The notes: generated by a model from the letters alone, not told the origin. Positions 25,703 to 37,683 are shown, numbered from the stretch's first letter. The stretch: 64,000 nucleotides of DNA from Engraulis encrasicolus (GCF_034702125.1 NC_085868.1:47042778-47106777); one strand, 5' to 3'. Made by a program: numbers and translations.

Positions 25703-26132
25703 CAGGGCTTGACACTGGCACCTGCCAACCGGCCAAATGCTGGTAAAACTTAGATGTGGCTAGTAATACTTTCAGTATCACTAGCCAATTTGACTGGCAG
25801 CTTATTCCTTGGTATGACATAGGCCTACACATCATGGTAGCCTATATTATGTTGTTTGCCCCTTGTTTATCAATTGTTTGTATTTAAGTTCAAGAAAAAG
25901 CTCAGTAACTCAGTTTCTATTTGCTTGCTATACTTCCAAGTAGAAAGCTACACTCATCTTGCTTTAGCACCTCATCTTCTGAGGTTAGACGTACGACTTC
26001 ATGAAAAAGAAGAAAAAAAAACCATATATAACAATATAAAATCTGTGGCTTTTGGAATACCTGAATGGCTAGTGACTTGGGAAAACCACTAGCCACAGTG
26101 GTCGGTGGGTGAAAAGTTAATGTCAAGCCCTG
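25703..26132. mobile_element. hAT-type MITE
   Basis: Ends CAGGGCTTGACACT and inverted CAGGGCTTGACATT; flanks ACACACAC at 25695-25702 and 26133-26140 form an 8-bp duplication in a CA tract. Internal CTAGCCA pairs are inverted. Confidence 0.85.
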
Positions 26133-26164
26133 ACACACACACACAAACACACACACACTCTTAC

Positions 26165-26475
26165 TCCCAAACTTTTTCTGCTGTGACCCCCTTTTGGATC
26201 TAAGAAAATTGTCGCGGCCCCCCACCTCCTAGCCAGGCCGTGCCCTCCTAGTGACGCAACAGCTTCAGCGTTGCTACCAGTCAGGTCAAGAGCAATGCAA
26301 GTACTTTCTGAGTTCCCGCAAAATCGGGAACTCGTCCCACTTTGTTGGGAAGCAAACAATCATTAGCAAATCATGGGAGGCCGTCTGGGAAATGCCGTTT
26401 GGGAAATGTTAATTGTTATGCTCTTGGTCAGACCAAGTCTCAAAGAGATTTGAAAGTTGATGATACCCATCTCCC
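26165..26475. mobile_element. Half copy of a foldback element
   Basis: It matches the right half of the foldback at 28928-29371 (CTAGTGACGCAAC, CTCCCACTTTGT-like and AAGAGATTTGAAAGT blocks in the same order). The left half is missing. Confidence 0.6.
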
Positions 26476-26695
26476 ATTTTCCAAATGCAAAAACATGTTT
26501 TTTTGCTAAACTCTAATGTATACCACAAGATAGGTAGGCCTAAATACAAGTAATACCCAAATGAAGGGAATATTGCTATTGCTAACAATGAATGGAAAGG
26601 TTATAACAGCATAGTATATTCAAGGTTTTATACAAACAGTCTCTTCTATCCTCTATCCTCCCCTAGCACCTCGGTGATCCATCAAGGGTCCCAAC

Positions 26696-27057
26696 TAGGG
26701 GTGGGTGAGAAGACAATATTAAATTGTGATATCGAGTATAAGATCGTCTCGAATCTGCTAAAGTGAAGAAATCATATAGATTGTCTTGCAGTGAGGATGT
26801 TAACTATCAGTATCAAAGTGTTGTTTACTTACTTGTGTTGTTTTACATTATTGAATTCTAATTGTGCACTTTATAAGCGTGTCATCAGTGTGTTAACTGC
26901 ATTTTATTAACTGCAAATTACAAATTGCAAACCTATCAAAATTGATTTTTGTTGTTTTTATTTTTGTATGGAAAATCGTGATAAAAAAAATCGAAATCGA
27001 GATTTCATGTAAAAATTAAATCGTGATATGACATTTTTGCCATATCGCCCACCCCTA
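26696..27057. mobile_element. hAT-type MITE
   Basis: TIRs TAGGGGTGGGTGA and inverted TAGGGGTGGGCGATA; flanks GTCCCAAC and GACCCTAC agree at 6/8. Internal ATCGTGATAT motifs. Confidence 0.75.
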
Positions 27058-27214
27058 GACCCTACCCCCAGTTTGGCAAACGGTTGTGCTGATAATAAAT
27101 GGATTGCATTGATTTCTATGTGGTTCCAACAGCCGTCATTATCATTCATCTTGGTGGTATTTCATCTGTGCGATGGCTGATGGCCAGACAGACAGACATG
27201 TCATCTCCAGTCCA

Positions 27215-27293
27215 ATGATGGACTGAAACAATCTGCCTTTTCCATGGGTCCGTTGCTCCGTCTTGGAAAAGGCAGATTGTTTCAGTCCATCAT
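27215..27293. repeat. Perfect 30-bp inverted repeat (hairpin)
   Basis: Arms 27215-27244 and 27264-27293 are exact complements with a 19-nt loop. Confidence 0.9.
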
Positions 27294-27747
27294 TAGTTGA
27301 GGTAGTCTTGCTACACATGCAGACACGTTAGTTGATAATTGGACATGCATACAGTATACAGTACACACACTGGCACACAATGATTAAAAAAGCCAAGTCA
27401 AGCCGAGTCAGCTTTTATTCATAGTTTCTTCATATGCACAGGTCATTCGAGAAAAATAAAATAAAATTTCTCTCTCTCTCCATAAGAATTGTAATTTTGT
27501 ATGTAATGTAACAATTTACAATTGTAAAATTGCGCTCTATTGATGTACATTATTAACCAAGGAGAAATAGAAAGTATATGGATGTAATGATAAGACATTT
27601 ATAGTTTGTCTTCTTCATCACTGATTTACCAGTTCATTCATTGTCTCATCATTTGTTTTCGCCTGACAATTTTTCTCTCAGTGCAGACCACGGCTATTCT
27701 GTCTTTTTGCAAGTAGAACTGAGCACATGTGATGAAGAAAAAGTCAC

Positions 27748-27791
27748 TGGAGAGAGAGGGAGAGAGGGAGAGAGTGAGTGAGTGAGTAAGT

Positions 27792-27823
<32 letters not shown>

Positions 27824-27830
27824 GAGAGGA
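27748..27830. repeat. Purine-rich (GA)n/(GTGA)n tract
   Basis: AG-only or nearly so for about 80 bp. Confidence 0.85.
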
Positions 27831-27974
27831 AGCATGCATACATGTTTGTGTCTGTGTGAGAGACAGGACGATACGTGTTCCACATTTGCATACTAAGTGG
27901 GAATTATCATTCCTCGGTCGACTCCTCCTTCCCTCCTCTCTGCGGAGCATTGGCATTGGGCCTGTACCCTTAGA

Positions 27975-28230
27975 CAGGGCTGGACTGGCCATCTGGAATA
28001 GCGGGCATTTTTCGGTGGGCCCCGCACCCTCGTGGGCCCCTATTTTCAGAAATGTTTTTAAAAAAATTTTTTTGATATATACATTTTTCACATTTCTGAA
28101 AATAGGGGCCCACGAGGGTGTAGGGTCCACCCCACCAGTGAATCAGTTCTGTGCCGCTAATTATGTGGGGGGCCCCCTTTAAGCCAAAAGTGCCCGGGCC
28201 CCACAGTATTTCTCCCCCAGTCCAGGCCTG
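27975..28230. mobile_element. MITE with CAGGSCTGGACTGG ends and an internal palindrome
   Basis: The termini CAGGGCTGGACTGG and inverted CAGGCCTGGACTGG match those of the larger element at 52349-53825. An inner inverted pair (CCCCTATTTTCAGAAATG and complement) lies at 28035-28113. Confidence 0.7.
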
Positions 28231-28567
28231 TTACCCCTCGAAATAATACATGAAGCAGCCCTCCCAGTGTCACCCCACTTCATTTATTAGTCAGACGAGG
28301 CCAGAGGTCAGCAGCAGACCATCTCTTACCCGTCCTTTACCATGTATAATTGAGCAGTTTAATGCCCATTAATAATTAACAGGGAGGGCCCCGGCCCCGA
28401 GATCAGCCGTATACGTACGCCATCGTGGCTTCTCCACAAGCTCATTAGATTCAGTTTAGGTTTTCCCAGGTGACGCAGGGAAGTAAGAAGGCTGGATCGT
28501 GGACCTCCCGTCCCTTTTCAGTGCCATAGTCCACTGATTCTCAAACTGTGGGCCGGGGCCTCAGGGG

Positions 28568-28929
28568 TACACAGTAAATTCTGCAGTGCTCATTTAAAAC
28601 TTAGAGAGTTGATTTGACATCATTTGGACTCAAATGAACTCTCTAAGTGTTTAAAAAAAAATTAAAAAAAAAATACTTTATTGCAAGTTTATTCAAGTCA
28701 ACATTTTCATCTGATCATTTGTCGGTTCAACTTGCAGACATTTTCTTTTTTTGTGTGTATATAAAGTGATAACATAAATGGTGACCTTTGCATAAACATA
28801 TATGCCTCTGCGTAGGGGGGGAAATAAAATAAAATAATAATAAAAAAAAGGGGGGGTCATAGGTAGAGGGAAGTGTGTGTGTGTGTTACTCTCTAAGTGT
28901 TAAAGTAACACCGCAACATTTACTGTGTA
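28568..28929. mobile_element. MITE with TACACAGTAAAT ends
   Basis: Perfect 12-bp terminal inverted repeats. Inner AACTTAGAGAGTT / AACTCTCTAAG blocks are also inverted. Non-coding. Confidence 0.55.
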
Positions 28930-29371
28930 GCCTGATTACCATCGACTTTTCACCGCCTCCATAGGTTTGCCCGATGGTTGTATGCTTCCCGACAAAGTGG
29001 GAGGAGCTCAGAAACTATATTTACATTGCTCTTGGCCTGACTAGAAGCAACGGCGAAGGTATTGCGTCACTAGGAGGCCGTGGACTGGCTACGTCAGTGG
29101 AGGGCCGCAAAGGTAGTCCAAGTGTAGCCAGACCGTGCCCCCCTAGTGACACAACCTTCAGAGTTGCTTCTAATCAGGCCAGGGCAATACAATATCGTTT
29201 CTGAGCTCTCAAAAAATTGTGAACTCCTCCCACTTTGTCGTTAAGCATACAACCATTAGCAAACCAAACAAAGGGAGGCAGGTCGACCATGCTGTTTGGG
29301 AAATGTCAATTGTTATGCTCTTGGTCAGGCCAAGTCTCGAAGAGATTTGAAAGTCGATGATAATCAGGCTA
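28928..29371. mobile_element. Foldback element with long inverted arms
   Basis: Ends TAGCCTGATTACCATCGACT and inverted TAGCCTGATTATCATCGACT. The two halves pair almost throughout, centred near 29095-29110. Confidence 0.75.
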
Positions 29372-29645
29372 GTCCAAGTGGTGCCCTGACATAATTTTCT
29401 AAAAATCTTGTTGCCGTGTTGTTGTTAGCTATTCATTTCAGTTGTATGTGGGTTATTGGGCGGAGGTGGGTTCCGGACATTTGTGGAGATTCCAAGTGGG
29501 CCCCAAGCAGGCCCGTCACTAGGTTTGAGAGACAGGAGTAGCTTAGCCCCAGAGGGAGAAAATGCGCAAAATTTTGCGCAAAATGCGCAACAAATTTTCA
29601 GCGCACCTGCTAAGGTTTTGTCTATGAATTCATTATTTTAAGAGC

Positions 29646-29768
29646 AAAGAAATCCTGCACACTGTCCATTCCACCAACAAACTTTAATACATTTTTTTTC
29701 GGTCATCTGACCTTCTTCATGTTGTATTAAAGTTTATTGGTGGAATGGACAGTGTGCAGGATTTCTTT
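29646..29768. repeat. 45-bp near-perfect inverted repeat
   Basis: Arms 29646-29690 and 29724-29768 match at 44/45, with a 33-nt loop. Confidence 0.9.
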
Positions 29769-30027
29769 ACACTTGAATGACAACCCCACTGGGATAATAT
29801 CCTACGCACCTGCCCACCTACAGAGGTGTGCAAAAGCGTCTTCTTGAAAAAATATTTTAAGAGCACCATACCGATTTTTTAAACAATAATATATTGCTGT
29901 GCACCCTGCTTTTATTGCTGTGCAGTAGGATATAAGTGGCATTAAGCAATAAATAAGCAAACAGGAACTTGTATTCAGAATAGCTTGCCTTCTTGGTGGT
30001 TCGTATTCAGTGCTTTACTGCATTTGT

Positions 30028-30068
30028 TTTTGGAAAAAAAAAAAAAAAATAATAATAATAATAATAAA
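30028..30068. repeat. Poly-A and (AAT)n tract
   Basis: A 15-17 nt A-run followed by about six AAT units. Confidence 0.85.
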
Positions 30069-30074
30069 AAATTG

Positions 30075-30405
30075 GGTACTGCAACTATGCTGCTCATTGA
30101 AACTGGCTGCCTATTGCCAAATTTGATCTTTACATGAAAGTGTATAAGTAATAAACAAATATTTTCTAGTATGGTCCAAGTAGAGTCATTTTTGCAGCTA
30201 AAAATTTATATTTTTGGAAATTCAAAATGGCGGACCATGGAGAAGATCCCCCTTTTCATGTATGAAAAGTGCAATTTTTCCAGTCATAATGAATATTTAG
30301 AATTTGATGGTGTTCGTAAGTATTCATGAAAAAGGTAACATTAGTGAATGGGCAGCATGAACTCTGGAAATAAACAACTGAAAATCTCACACAGTGCCCC
30401 TTTAA
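30075..30405 (+). mobile_element. TTAA-type MITE (AGGGACACTGTG family), copy 2
   Basis: The right end CACAGTGCCCCTTTAA is intact; the left terminal repeat is lost at the A-rich tract. Confidence 0.7.
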
Positions 30406-30409
30406 AGGG

Positions 30410-30825
30410 TGGCTAATTCTAATGTAATGCTAAAGCCAGGGGGCTAACGACGTCCCTGGCCCCAAGTTGGAAAATGTTGGGAACCCCATTCGCCAGAGTC
30501 GAATCAGACATTCTGCCATTCTGGATGTAGTGTGACGAACAATCTAAAACAATGGCATGCACAAACATTGGGGGGCATGTAGCATGTAGACGGGGATTGT
30601 AAAGGTGGGCTTGGCTGTCTTGATGGATAACGTCTGCTAATTTCGACATGCAGTTGTAATGCTCACACCCTGGACTTGTCTTGTCTTGTCTGGGCTGGCC
30701 TGTCTAAATGTCCAGATAGGCTACCCCTAGGGGCCTCCCCCTGTGCCCAGAGCAGTCAACTCAGTATGTTATATATACAGTATACAGTATACGTAGCCTA
30801 TATATATATAATGTATATATAGGGC
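30410..30825. other. Intergenic, TATA-type dinucleotide patch
   Basis: Nothing recognised apart from TATATA repeats at 30770-30825. Confidence 0.4.
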
Positions 30826-30975
30826 TTTTATTTCTGACAGGACAGTGGAGGAGAGACAGGGATTGAGTGGGGAGAGAGAGACAGGGAAGGATCGGCAAAT
30901 GACCCGAGCCGGAATCGAACCCAGGTTACTGGAGTGGTAACCGAGTGCCCTACCGTTTGGCCACTGCAGCGCCCT
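30826..30975 (-). mobile_element. tRNA-derived SINE
   Basis: On the minus strand: GGCCAAACGGTAGGGCACTC (A-box side) and GGGTTCGATTCC (B-box), then a CT-rich body, as in the copy at 24376-24526. Confidence 0.8.
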
Positions 30976-31141
30976 TAACTTAGTTTGAGGAACCTACAGC
31001 GAGCAGTTATTTAGAGCCTGACCAGTCCACAGCTTCACAAGAGCCCTAGCTATGGCAACAGAAAAAAACATGTAGTGTGACAGAAAATCTAGACAGGGTA
31101 TGAACACTTTGCTCCCAGACATAGAAAAAAAACGTTTAAAG

Positions 31142-31449
31142 TTAACCCATTTTAGCCTGATGACTCGTATATGTTGTTTGACCTTTGGTGCCTGGAGCAA
31201 CATAAATGCTGCTTTCAGGCTCATGAGATTTTAGATTTTATAAAATAAAAATGTTTGTATGTTACAGCTGAATGAACATATTCTAAAGCAAGATGAGGGT
31301 CTTAGGGTTTAAATGCAACTCTTTGTCATGTTTTTATGTGCATCAGAGGCTAAGATATTTAGGTTTGTATAGGCTGAGGGCAACTTTCCCAACAAGGGCT
31401 TACATTCAGCAGGTATTTTTTGCAGGTGCTTTAGACATCAATGGGTTAA
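31142..31449. mobile_element. TTAA-flanked MITE (TTAACCCATT family)
   Basis: TTAACCCATT at both ends, inverted. Interior shared with 41361-41600 and 13535-13771. Confidence 0.75.
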
Positions 31450-31661
31450 GGAATCCACACCCATGAACATGCCCATGAGAGCAACTTAAAATGAATGTAA
31501 CTTCTACATATTGTTCTCATTCTCCGTCACATTATTACACAAGATGGCTGTTGGAGAGGACGTTGAAGGTCGTAATGTGTCAGACTATGTTAGCTCAGTT
31601 TCAAGTGCCTGTACATGATGCAGAGTGACAAGCTGGTAGAATCTGTCCAGTCTGCCATATT

Positions 31662-31662
<1 letters not shown>

Positions 31663-31721
<59 letters not shown>
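31663..31721. repeat. (CA)n microsatellite
   Basis: About 29 CA units. Confidence 0.95.
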
Positions 31722-31723
<2 letters not shown>

Positions 31724-31805
31724 CTTTGTATAGTCAGTTATCATCGTTAGCTGCTGTTCACAGGGGGTAGGGAGTTATGCTTGGTTGTTGCTATTACTAC
31801 TGTTG

Positions 31806-31930
31806 CAGTCATGGGTGAGCGGTTAGGGCGTCAGACTTGCATCCCAGAGGTTGCCGGTTCGACTCCCGACCCGCCAGGTTGGTGGGGGGAGTAATCAGCC
31901 AGTGCTCTCCCCCATCCTCCTCCATGACTG
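31806..31930 (+). mobile_element. SINE, 5' half (tRNA-related head)
   Basis: GGGTGAGCGGTTAGGGCGTC and B-box GGTTCGACTCCC mark the tRNA-derived head. The body stops at the insertion of the 31931-35257 element and resumes at 35258. Confidence 0.75.
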
Positions 31931-33283
31931 CACAGTAAAAATTTACAAGGATTTCAGAGTAATTTACTGTGAAATCTCACAGTTAATTACTCTGATGTTC
32001 TGGTACACTATGCTACTGTGATGGTCACACGTTACACAGCAAATTAGTCTGAAATCATTGTATCACTTGCCATTTCTCACCTAACTTGCACATCACAGTA
32101 TTTTACTGTGCTCTTCAAGGATAACCAGCATGACAAAGTGATAAACTAGGAAACATCACAGTAAACTACTGTGTGGGCGGAGCATCTATTAAATTATTAG
32201 TGCATTGGGGCACAACTTCAGTCATAGACAGATTGGGCTCTTCATTACAATCACACCTTTCATTGACATTTTCAGCAAATTATTTCATTCTTAATGTCTT
32301 GTGGTATACATGTATACACCCATCATCAGTTGACTACTTTATCCCCACTCTTTGTCAAGTAGCAGAAGAATGAGCTTATATATATTGGGAGATATACATG
32401 ACCATCTTCATGATGGTGGGAATATGGTCATTTTTCTTGTGTACCACTTTAAATAGTACAACCCCTACAATAAACACAGAATATAACAAGGAGTAATATT
32501 TTGAAGCACACTTAATATATTCCTTCTAGATAAATGGCTCTCCATAAGTGCATTGCATGATGGGACACGATCTGAAGCACGTATGTCCTAAGCCCCTCCC
32601 CCTCAGGTTGCACATATAAAGCACATACGACTTCATTGCAAGCGTCGACGTTGCGCAACGGACGTCAGCGAGAACTTGTTGTCACGATGTGGGTGTTATT
32701 AAATACAGCGCATTTAAAGTCGGCCACAAATATGAACGAGACGATGAGCTCGCACCGGTTTGCTCTACTAACACACCACGTGTGATGAGTGGGGGGACAG
32801 GCAGTGAGGAGGAGCTGAAGTGGGGACCTGCGCAAACTTGTGTAGAGGTATGAGACAAGACCCATATACACACGTGAGTGAGTTGTTGACCAACCAGTTC
32901 ATGGACGCGTGACCTCGGAGGCAGTCCGCCGACGAGCGCCGACGAGCGTTGAAGGGGATAAGCAACTGCAGAGGTTGCAAGATCTGACTGCAGCCGCATT
33001 CATCCCGCGATAGTTTTACACCATGTGACATGTCACCTCGTCAACGCAACATCGACGAAATTTCGAAGTTTGACAGGAAATCTAACCGTCATGCAGCATT
33101 TTCCATCCAGGGTGCATTGCTGTCTAAATGCGCATGCATGCGTTGACACATGTCGATCGCACCTATTGACATGAGGAAGTGAGAAAAAAGGAGATGACCA
33201 AGCATGGGAAGACATGTAGCAAACAAGAAGTTGATGACTAAATGTCGATGGAGTGTCTGAAGGCCCAGATTACCCTACATGGC

Positions 33284-33435
33284 AGTCTTGGCCTAATGGT
33301 TAGGGAGGTGGACTTAAGTTCAGAGAGTTGCAGGTTCAAATCCCTCCTAAACCCTACGTTGCCCTAGGGACAGCAACCAATGTTGTGAATTTGTATATCA
33401 CTTTGGGTAAAGGTGTCAACTGCCATGCCTTCCCA
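33284..33435 (+). mobile_element. tRNA-derived SINE, copy 1 inside the CACAGT element
   Basis: CTTGGCCTAATGGTTAGGGA and GGTTCAAATCCC correspond to A and B boxes. Second copy at 33823-33965. Confidence 0.75.
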
Positions 33436-33705
33436 CTGAACTTTCGCCCACTTCAAGTGTGTAACAATATCTTACTGTGAACTCACAGGGAGTTACTGGC
33501 TACTAATTGCATTCATTTCACAGTAACATACTGTGAATTCGTCATATCACAGTTAACTACTGTAAAGGCGTCAGCCTTCAACCCAACTGACATGCCTTCC
33601 CATTGAACTTTCGCCCACTTCAAGTGTGTAACAATATCTTACTGTGAACTCACAGGGAGTTACTGGCTACTAATTGCATTCATTTCACAGTAACATACTG
33701 TGACA
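33436..33705. repeat. Tandem duplication of about 150 bp
   Basis: The segment starting TGCCATGCCTTCCCA recurs once, nearly identical, about 150 bp on. Confidence 0.85.
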
Positions 33706-33822
33706 TTCTGCCATAATTTGTTACTGTGAAATCCAGAGAGACTTTTCGTCATATCACAGTTAACTACTGTGCGGTTATAACAGGTGTTTTTTTGATGTAG
33801 GCCATGATTGGGTGCATTATGT

Positions 33823-33965
33823 GGCTGCCTTGGCCTAATGGTTAGGGAGGTGGACTTAAGATCAGAGAGTTGCAGGTTCTAATCCCTCCTATCCCGGCAT
33901 TACCCTAGGGACAGTAACCAATGTTGCATATCTGTATGTCACTTTAGGTTGCTCCTGGCCATGAT
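33823..33965 (+). mobile_element. tRNA-derived SINE, copy 2 inside the CACAGT element
   Basis: Same head as the copy at 33284 (CTTGGCCTAATGGTTAGGGA, GGTTCTAATCCC). Confidence 0.75.
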
Positions 33966-34434
33966 GGAGTGTAATTACTTATTGTCAGGCCTAATTAGAA
34001 GAAGGTCTATGATTGGAAATGTTGCTGGTTCTGCTTCCAATAAATGAAGTTGCAACCAATGTGCTACACAAACACTTTTTTAAGTTGGCACCTGCTAATG
34101 CCTTTGTCTTGGATGTGCACGCCAAAACTCCAGCATCCAATTTTAAATCAGAATATTGCCACCTAGTAAAAAAATAGGCTATCTTGTGAAGTGCCATTGC
34201 ACAATTGAAAGTCAAATGCTTGACATGATTGACATTGCCTACCATCAACCAGGAACAATGGTAGTGCCCAATCAATCTGTCAATTAGTACCTGCCCTCAC
34301 TTGAGTATATATGACTGTTACAAGTTCATTGAATTACTTCCTGCAGCTGCCACATGCCTGATTACTCTGGTCACATGGTTAACTTTCACCTCTATATAAA
34401 CTCAGACTGTCACAATGCTTGAGTTGCTTGCCTA

Positions 34435-34700
34435 AATGACTGGTTCGCTGGCTCTCTGTCCGGCTTGTTGGTTAGTGAGCTAACTGACCGACCAACTGAC
34501 TGTTTGTTGGCCAGCTGGTTGGCTGGCTAACTGACTCTTTTGGTTGACTGTATGGCTGGTTTGTTAGCTGGCTAGCCATACAACTGACTTGTTAGTTGGC
34601 TGACTAACTGAGTGTTAGTTGGTTAGCCGGCTCTTTGGCTGGCTAGCTGACAACTGACTCTTTTGGTTGGCTGGTGGACTGGTTTGTTGGCTGGCTTGCT
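34435..34700. repeat. Degenerate GGCT/TTGG/AACTGACT tetranucleotide array
   Basis: About 260 bp of drifting four-base units. Confidence 0.8.
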
Positions 34701-35257
34701 ATTTAGTTGGTAGTGAGTATTGTGGTAGCAGGTACCCTTTTTGGTGTGTTGCTTACTTGATTAAGACATTTCAGGATTGTCTAATTATGCTCAACTAGAG
34801 TATTCTATGCACACTGGTTAATGTACTCTCATCCAGGAGATAGCAATTATTAAGTGGTAATAATATTGCACATACTGCAGAAACTTGAATTTCTCTGTGG
34901 TTATGGATAGTTTGGATGTTGGATAGTATGGATAGTTGGATAGTGTAGATAGTTTTTGACTATCAATACAATAGAACAGTGTGATGGACTGGTTCCATGC
35001 CACAGTTGTCTCAGTCATGGTGGGGAATGGGAGGTGCCACAATAACATGGTAGCTACCTCTTTTGTGGTGATGAATGGAGGGGCGGGATCATGGTAGTGT
35101 GGGTAGGGTGACAGTAACTTACTGTGGTGTGGCCACAGTAAACTACTGTGAGAAGATCACAGTAAACTGTGAGGATGGCCACAGGGAATTACTGGCTACT
35201 AATTGCATTCATTTCACAGTAGTTTACTGTGACATCACGGGAATATTTTTTACTGTG

Positions 35258-35425
35258 TGGGCTACCCTGAGCATGGTACCGTCCCACCGCACTGCTCCCC
35301 ATGGGGCGCCACTGAGGGCTGCCCCCTTGCACGGGTGAGGCATAAATGCAATTTCGTTGTGTGCAGTGTTCACTTGTGTGCTGTGGAGTGCTGTGTCACA
35401 ATGACAATGGGAGTTGGAGTTTCTC
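35258..35425 (+). mobile_element. SINE, 3' half
   Basis: Continues the SINE broken at 31930; its tail TTGTGTGCAGTGTTCACTTG also appears at 43556-43580. Confidence 0.7.
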
Positions 35426-35639
35426 AATGGGCTTTCTTTACAGTATTGTGAAGGGATGTTTTAGTACATTCATAAGCACAGCATTAAGCATTCCAAACTG
35501 TGTCAATCAAGTTGACCACATGTTGCAGTGGCTAAAGTCGTGACGTCAGGGTGTTCATCAGTTTGTTTGCTCCATCAAGGTGTCATGGGTGACAGGGCAT
35601 TTAGTATGGGGCAAGCCCTAAACTCAGAAATGAACTCCT

Positions 35640-35780
35640 GCTTTCACTGTGCCAATGCACTCCCCTCTCCTCTTTCAAATCCATGCTGAAAAGTCACCTT
35701 TTCTCCCTTGCTTTCCCTTCACAATGATAATCTATTGACGTTTTTATTTTACTTAAGTTATTCTTATTTTATTGAGTTGT
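35640..35780 (+). mobile_element. LINE 3' fragment
   Basis: Encodes a stretch like SFKSMLKSHLFSLAF, common at the end of fish LINE reverse transcriptase ORFs, followed by an AT-rich tail. Confidence 0.5.
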
Positions 35781-35993
35781 ATCACACAAGTTGATGCCTA
35801 TTGACATTCATGCAATTTTCAAAGTCTAATTGAATTTGCAAACACCATTTTATTGCTTTCATGATTTGTAGACATCAAATTTGCGCCACAAGTTTTTTTT
35901 CCAGCTTTCCGACAGATGTAGACCACTCTTTGCAGTGGAAATGTGCCGTAGATGTAGGCTAGAGTTTCCGAAGTCTTCATAGGCCGTGTTTAA

Positions 35994-36105
35994 AGTGATG
36001 CTGTGCCAGGTTTGTAAATAAGCTCATATTACACCTGTCCTTGAGTTAAATGATTGAGTTTTACCCTTCTCCTGCACTTGATGATGATGATGGTGATGAT
36101 GATGT

Positions 36106-36145
<40 letters not shown>

Positions 36146-37320
36146 ACGTTTTTTATTGAATGTCTTTGCAGATGGGGAAAAGCCCCAAAAAAGCTGCTCG
36201 AAGCTTTCAATTATTTCAATAGGCAGCTAGCTGGTGTCAAAGATTCAATGTTAATTACTAGCTTGGAGGTAAACGGCGGGAAATACAGGAGGAAGACTAG
36301 AATGGGCACTCGATAGAGCGCAAACCTTCGCCTACGCCACCTATTTATTTCTGGCCATCTTCAGAGTGTGGGGCATAAAATTCTCCAAATTTTGGTGTTA
36401 GTTTCATTGAAATTGGACCGGAATATCGTGATATTACATTTTTGGCCCAGTCTTGGCCTCTTATTCAATTCAGCATGCACACGTTCTTATGGCATATAGT
36501 GCTTGGCAAAGAAAAACGTTTTTGACCTTTTCGTGACCTTGACCTTGACCTTTGACCCAATCACTCCCAAAAAGTAATCGGTTGTTCCTTGGGTCATGAC
36601 CAATCATCCCACTAAATGTCATAAAAATCGGCTCAATTTACGTTTTGACCTTTTCGTGACCTTGACCTTTGACCCAATCACTCCCAAAAAGTAATCGATT
36701 GTTCCTTGGGTCATGACCAATCATCCCACTAAATTTCATACAAATCGGCTCAATTTACGTTTTTGACCTTTTCGTGACCTTTGACCTTTGACCCAATCAC
36801 TCCCAAAAAGTAATCGATTGTTCCTTGGGTCATGACCAATCATCCCACTAAATTTTATAAAAATCGGCTCAATGTACGTTTTTGACCTTTTCGTGACCTT
36901 GACCTTTGACCTTTGACCCAATCACTCCCAAAAACGAATCAATTGTTCCTTGGGTCATGACCAATCATCCCACTAAATTTCATAAAAATCGGCTCAGTTC
37001 TGTTTGAGTTATACGAAGTACAAACAAACATTTTGACCTTGACCTTTGACCTTTGACCCAATCACTCCCAAAAACTAATCGATTGTTCCTTGGGTCATGA
37101 CCAATCATCCCACCAAATTTCATAAAAATCGGCTCAGTTCTGACTGAGTTATACGAAGTACATACAAACAAACAAACAAACATATTCACAAATAAATAAA
37201 TAAATACACAGCGGTCAAAACATAACCTTCGCCGACTTTGTCTTGGCGAAGGTAATAAAACTCAATAATTTAAGGAGAAGTGTAATATGAGCTTATTTCC
37301 AAAAATAGCACAGTATCACC
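35994..37320. mobile_element. 1.3-kb TTAA-flanked element with a tandem TGACCTTTGACC array
   Basis: TTAA at 35990-35993 and 37321-37324. Imperfect inverted ends of about 65 bp share AATAAGCTCATATTACAC. Interior: a GAT run (36076-36145), then about six degenerate 100-120-bp units (36510-37180) with TGACCTTTGACC and ATCACTCCCAAAAA, then ACCTTCGCC / GGCGAAGGT inverted blocks. No transposase. Confidence 0.75.
36076..36145. repeat. (GAT)n microsatellite
   Basis: About 22 near-perfect GAT units; the poly-Asp frame is an artefact. Confidence 0.9.
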
Positions 37321-37493
37321 TTAAGGCAATGATGGACTAGTTCAGTTAGCAGGTAAGTAAAGAAATGGGTGGTCTGATCGATTGTAGCTTCAGTAGCCTT
37401 CCCTATGGAGGCATTTCATGAATGTGACCAGACACATACGTACCGTACACCTCCATGTCAAAATTATGAAGTGGGAAAAGAGTCAGGTTAGAC

Positions 37494-37683
37494 CAGTGGT
37501 GTAGTCTACTTTTTTATGGTGGGTATACTGTATATTTGAGCATTTTTTGAAGTGGGTATACTGTATATATTTGTGCTATTCAAAATAATGGATCAATCCA
37601 TTTTAAGTGGGTATACTGAAATCCCTGAAATTTGGAAGTGGGTATACTCTGTATACCCGCATTCTACGTAGACTACACCACTG
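37494..37683. mobile_element. hAT-type MITE
   Basis: TIR CAGTGGTGTAGTCTAC is perfect at both ends. Target duplication GGTTAGAC / GATTAGAC (7/8). Internal GGGTATACTGTATA repeats. Confidence 0.9.

Larger units (their letters stand above)
31931..35257. mobile_element. 3.3-kb CACAGTAAAA-ended element inserted in a SINE
   Basis: Termini CACAGTAAAAA and its inverse bound 3327 bp; TG flanks both sides. CACAGTAA / TTACTGTG motifs recur throughout (31931-32180, 33465-33780, 35105-35257). The interior holds two SINEs, a 150-bp tandem duplication and a GGCT-type array. A CpG-rich patch (32600-33210) contains a TATAAAG box at about 32614-32620. No transposase recognised. Confidence 0.65.

Noticed and set aside
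32682..32999. 105-codon minus-strand frame in the CpG-rich patch
   Set aside because: No motif; two frames overlap equally, as expected for GC-rich sequence lacking stops.
36050..36316. Poly-aspartate frame
   Set aside because: Produced by a GAT run inside a TTAA element.
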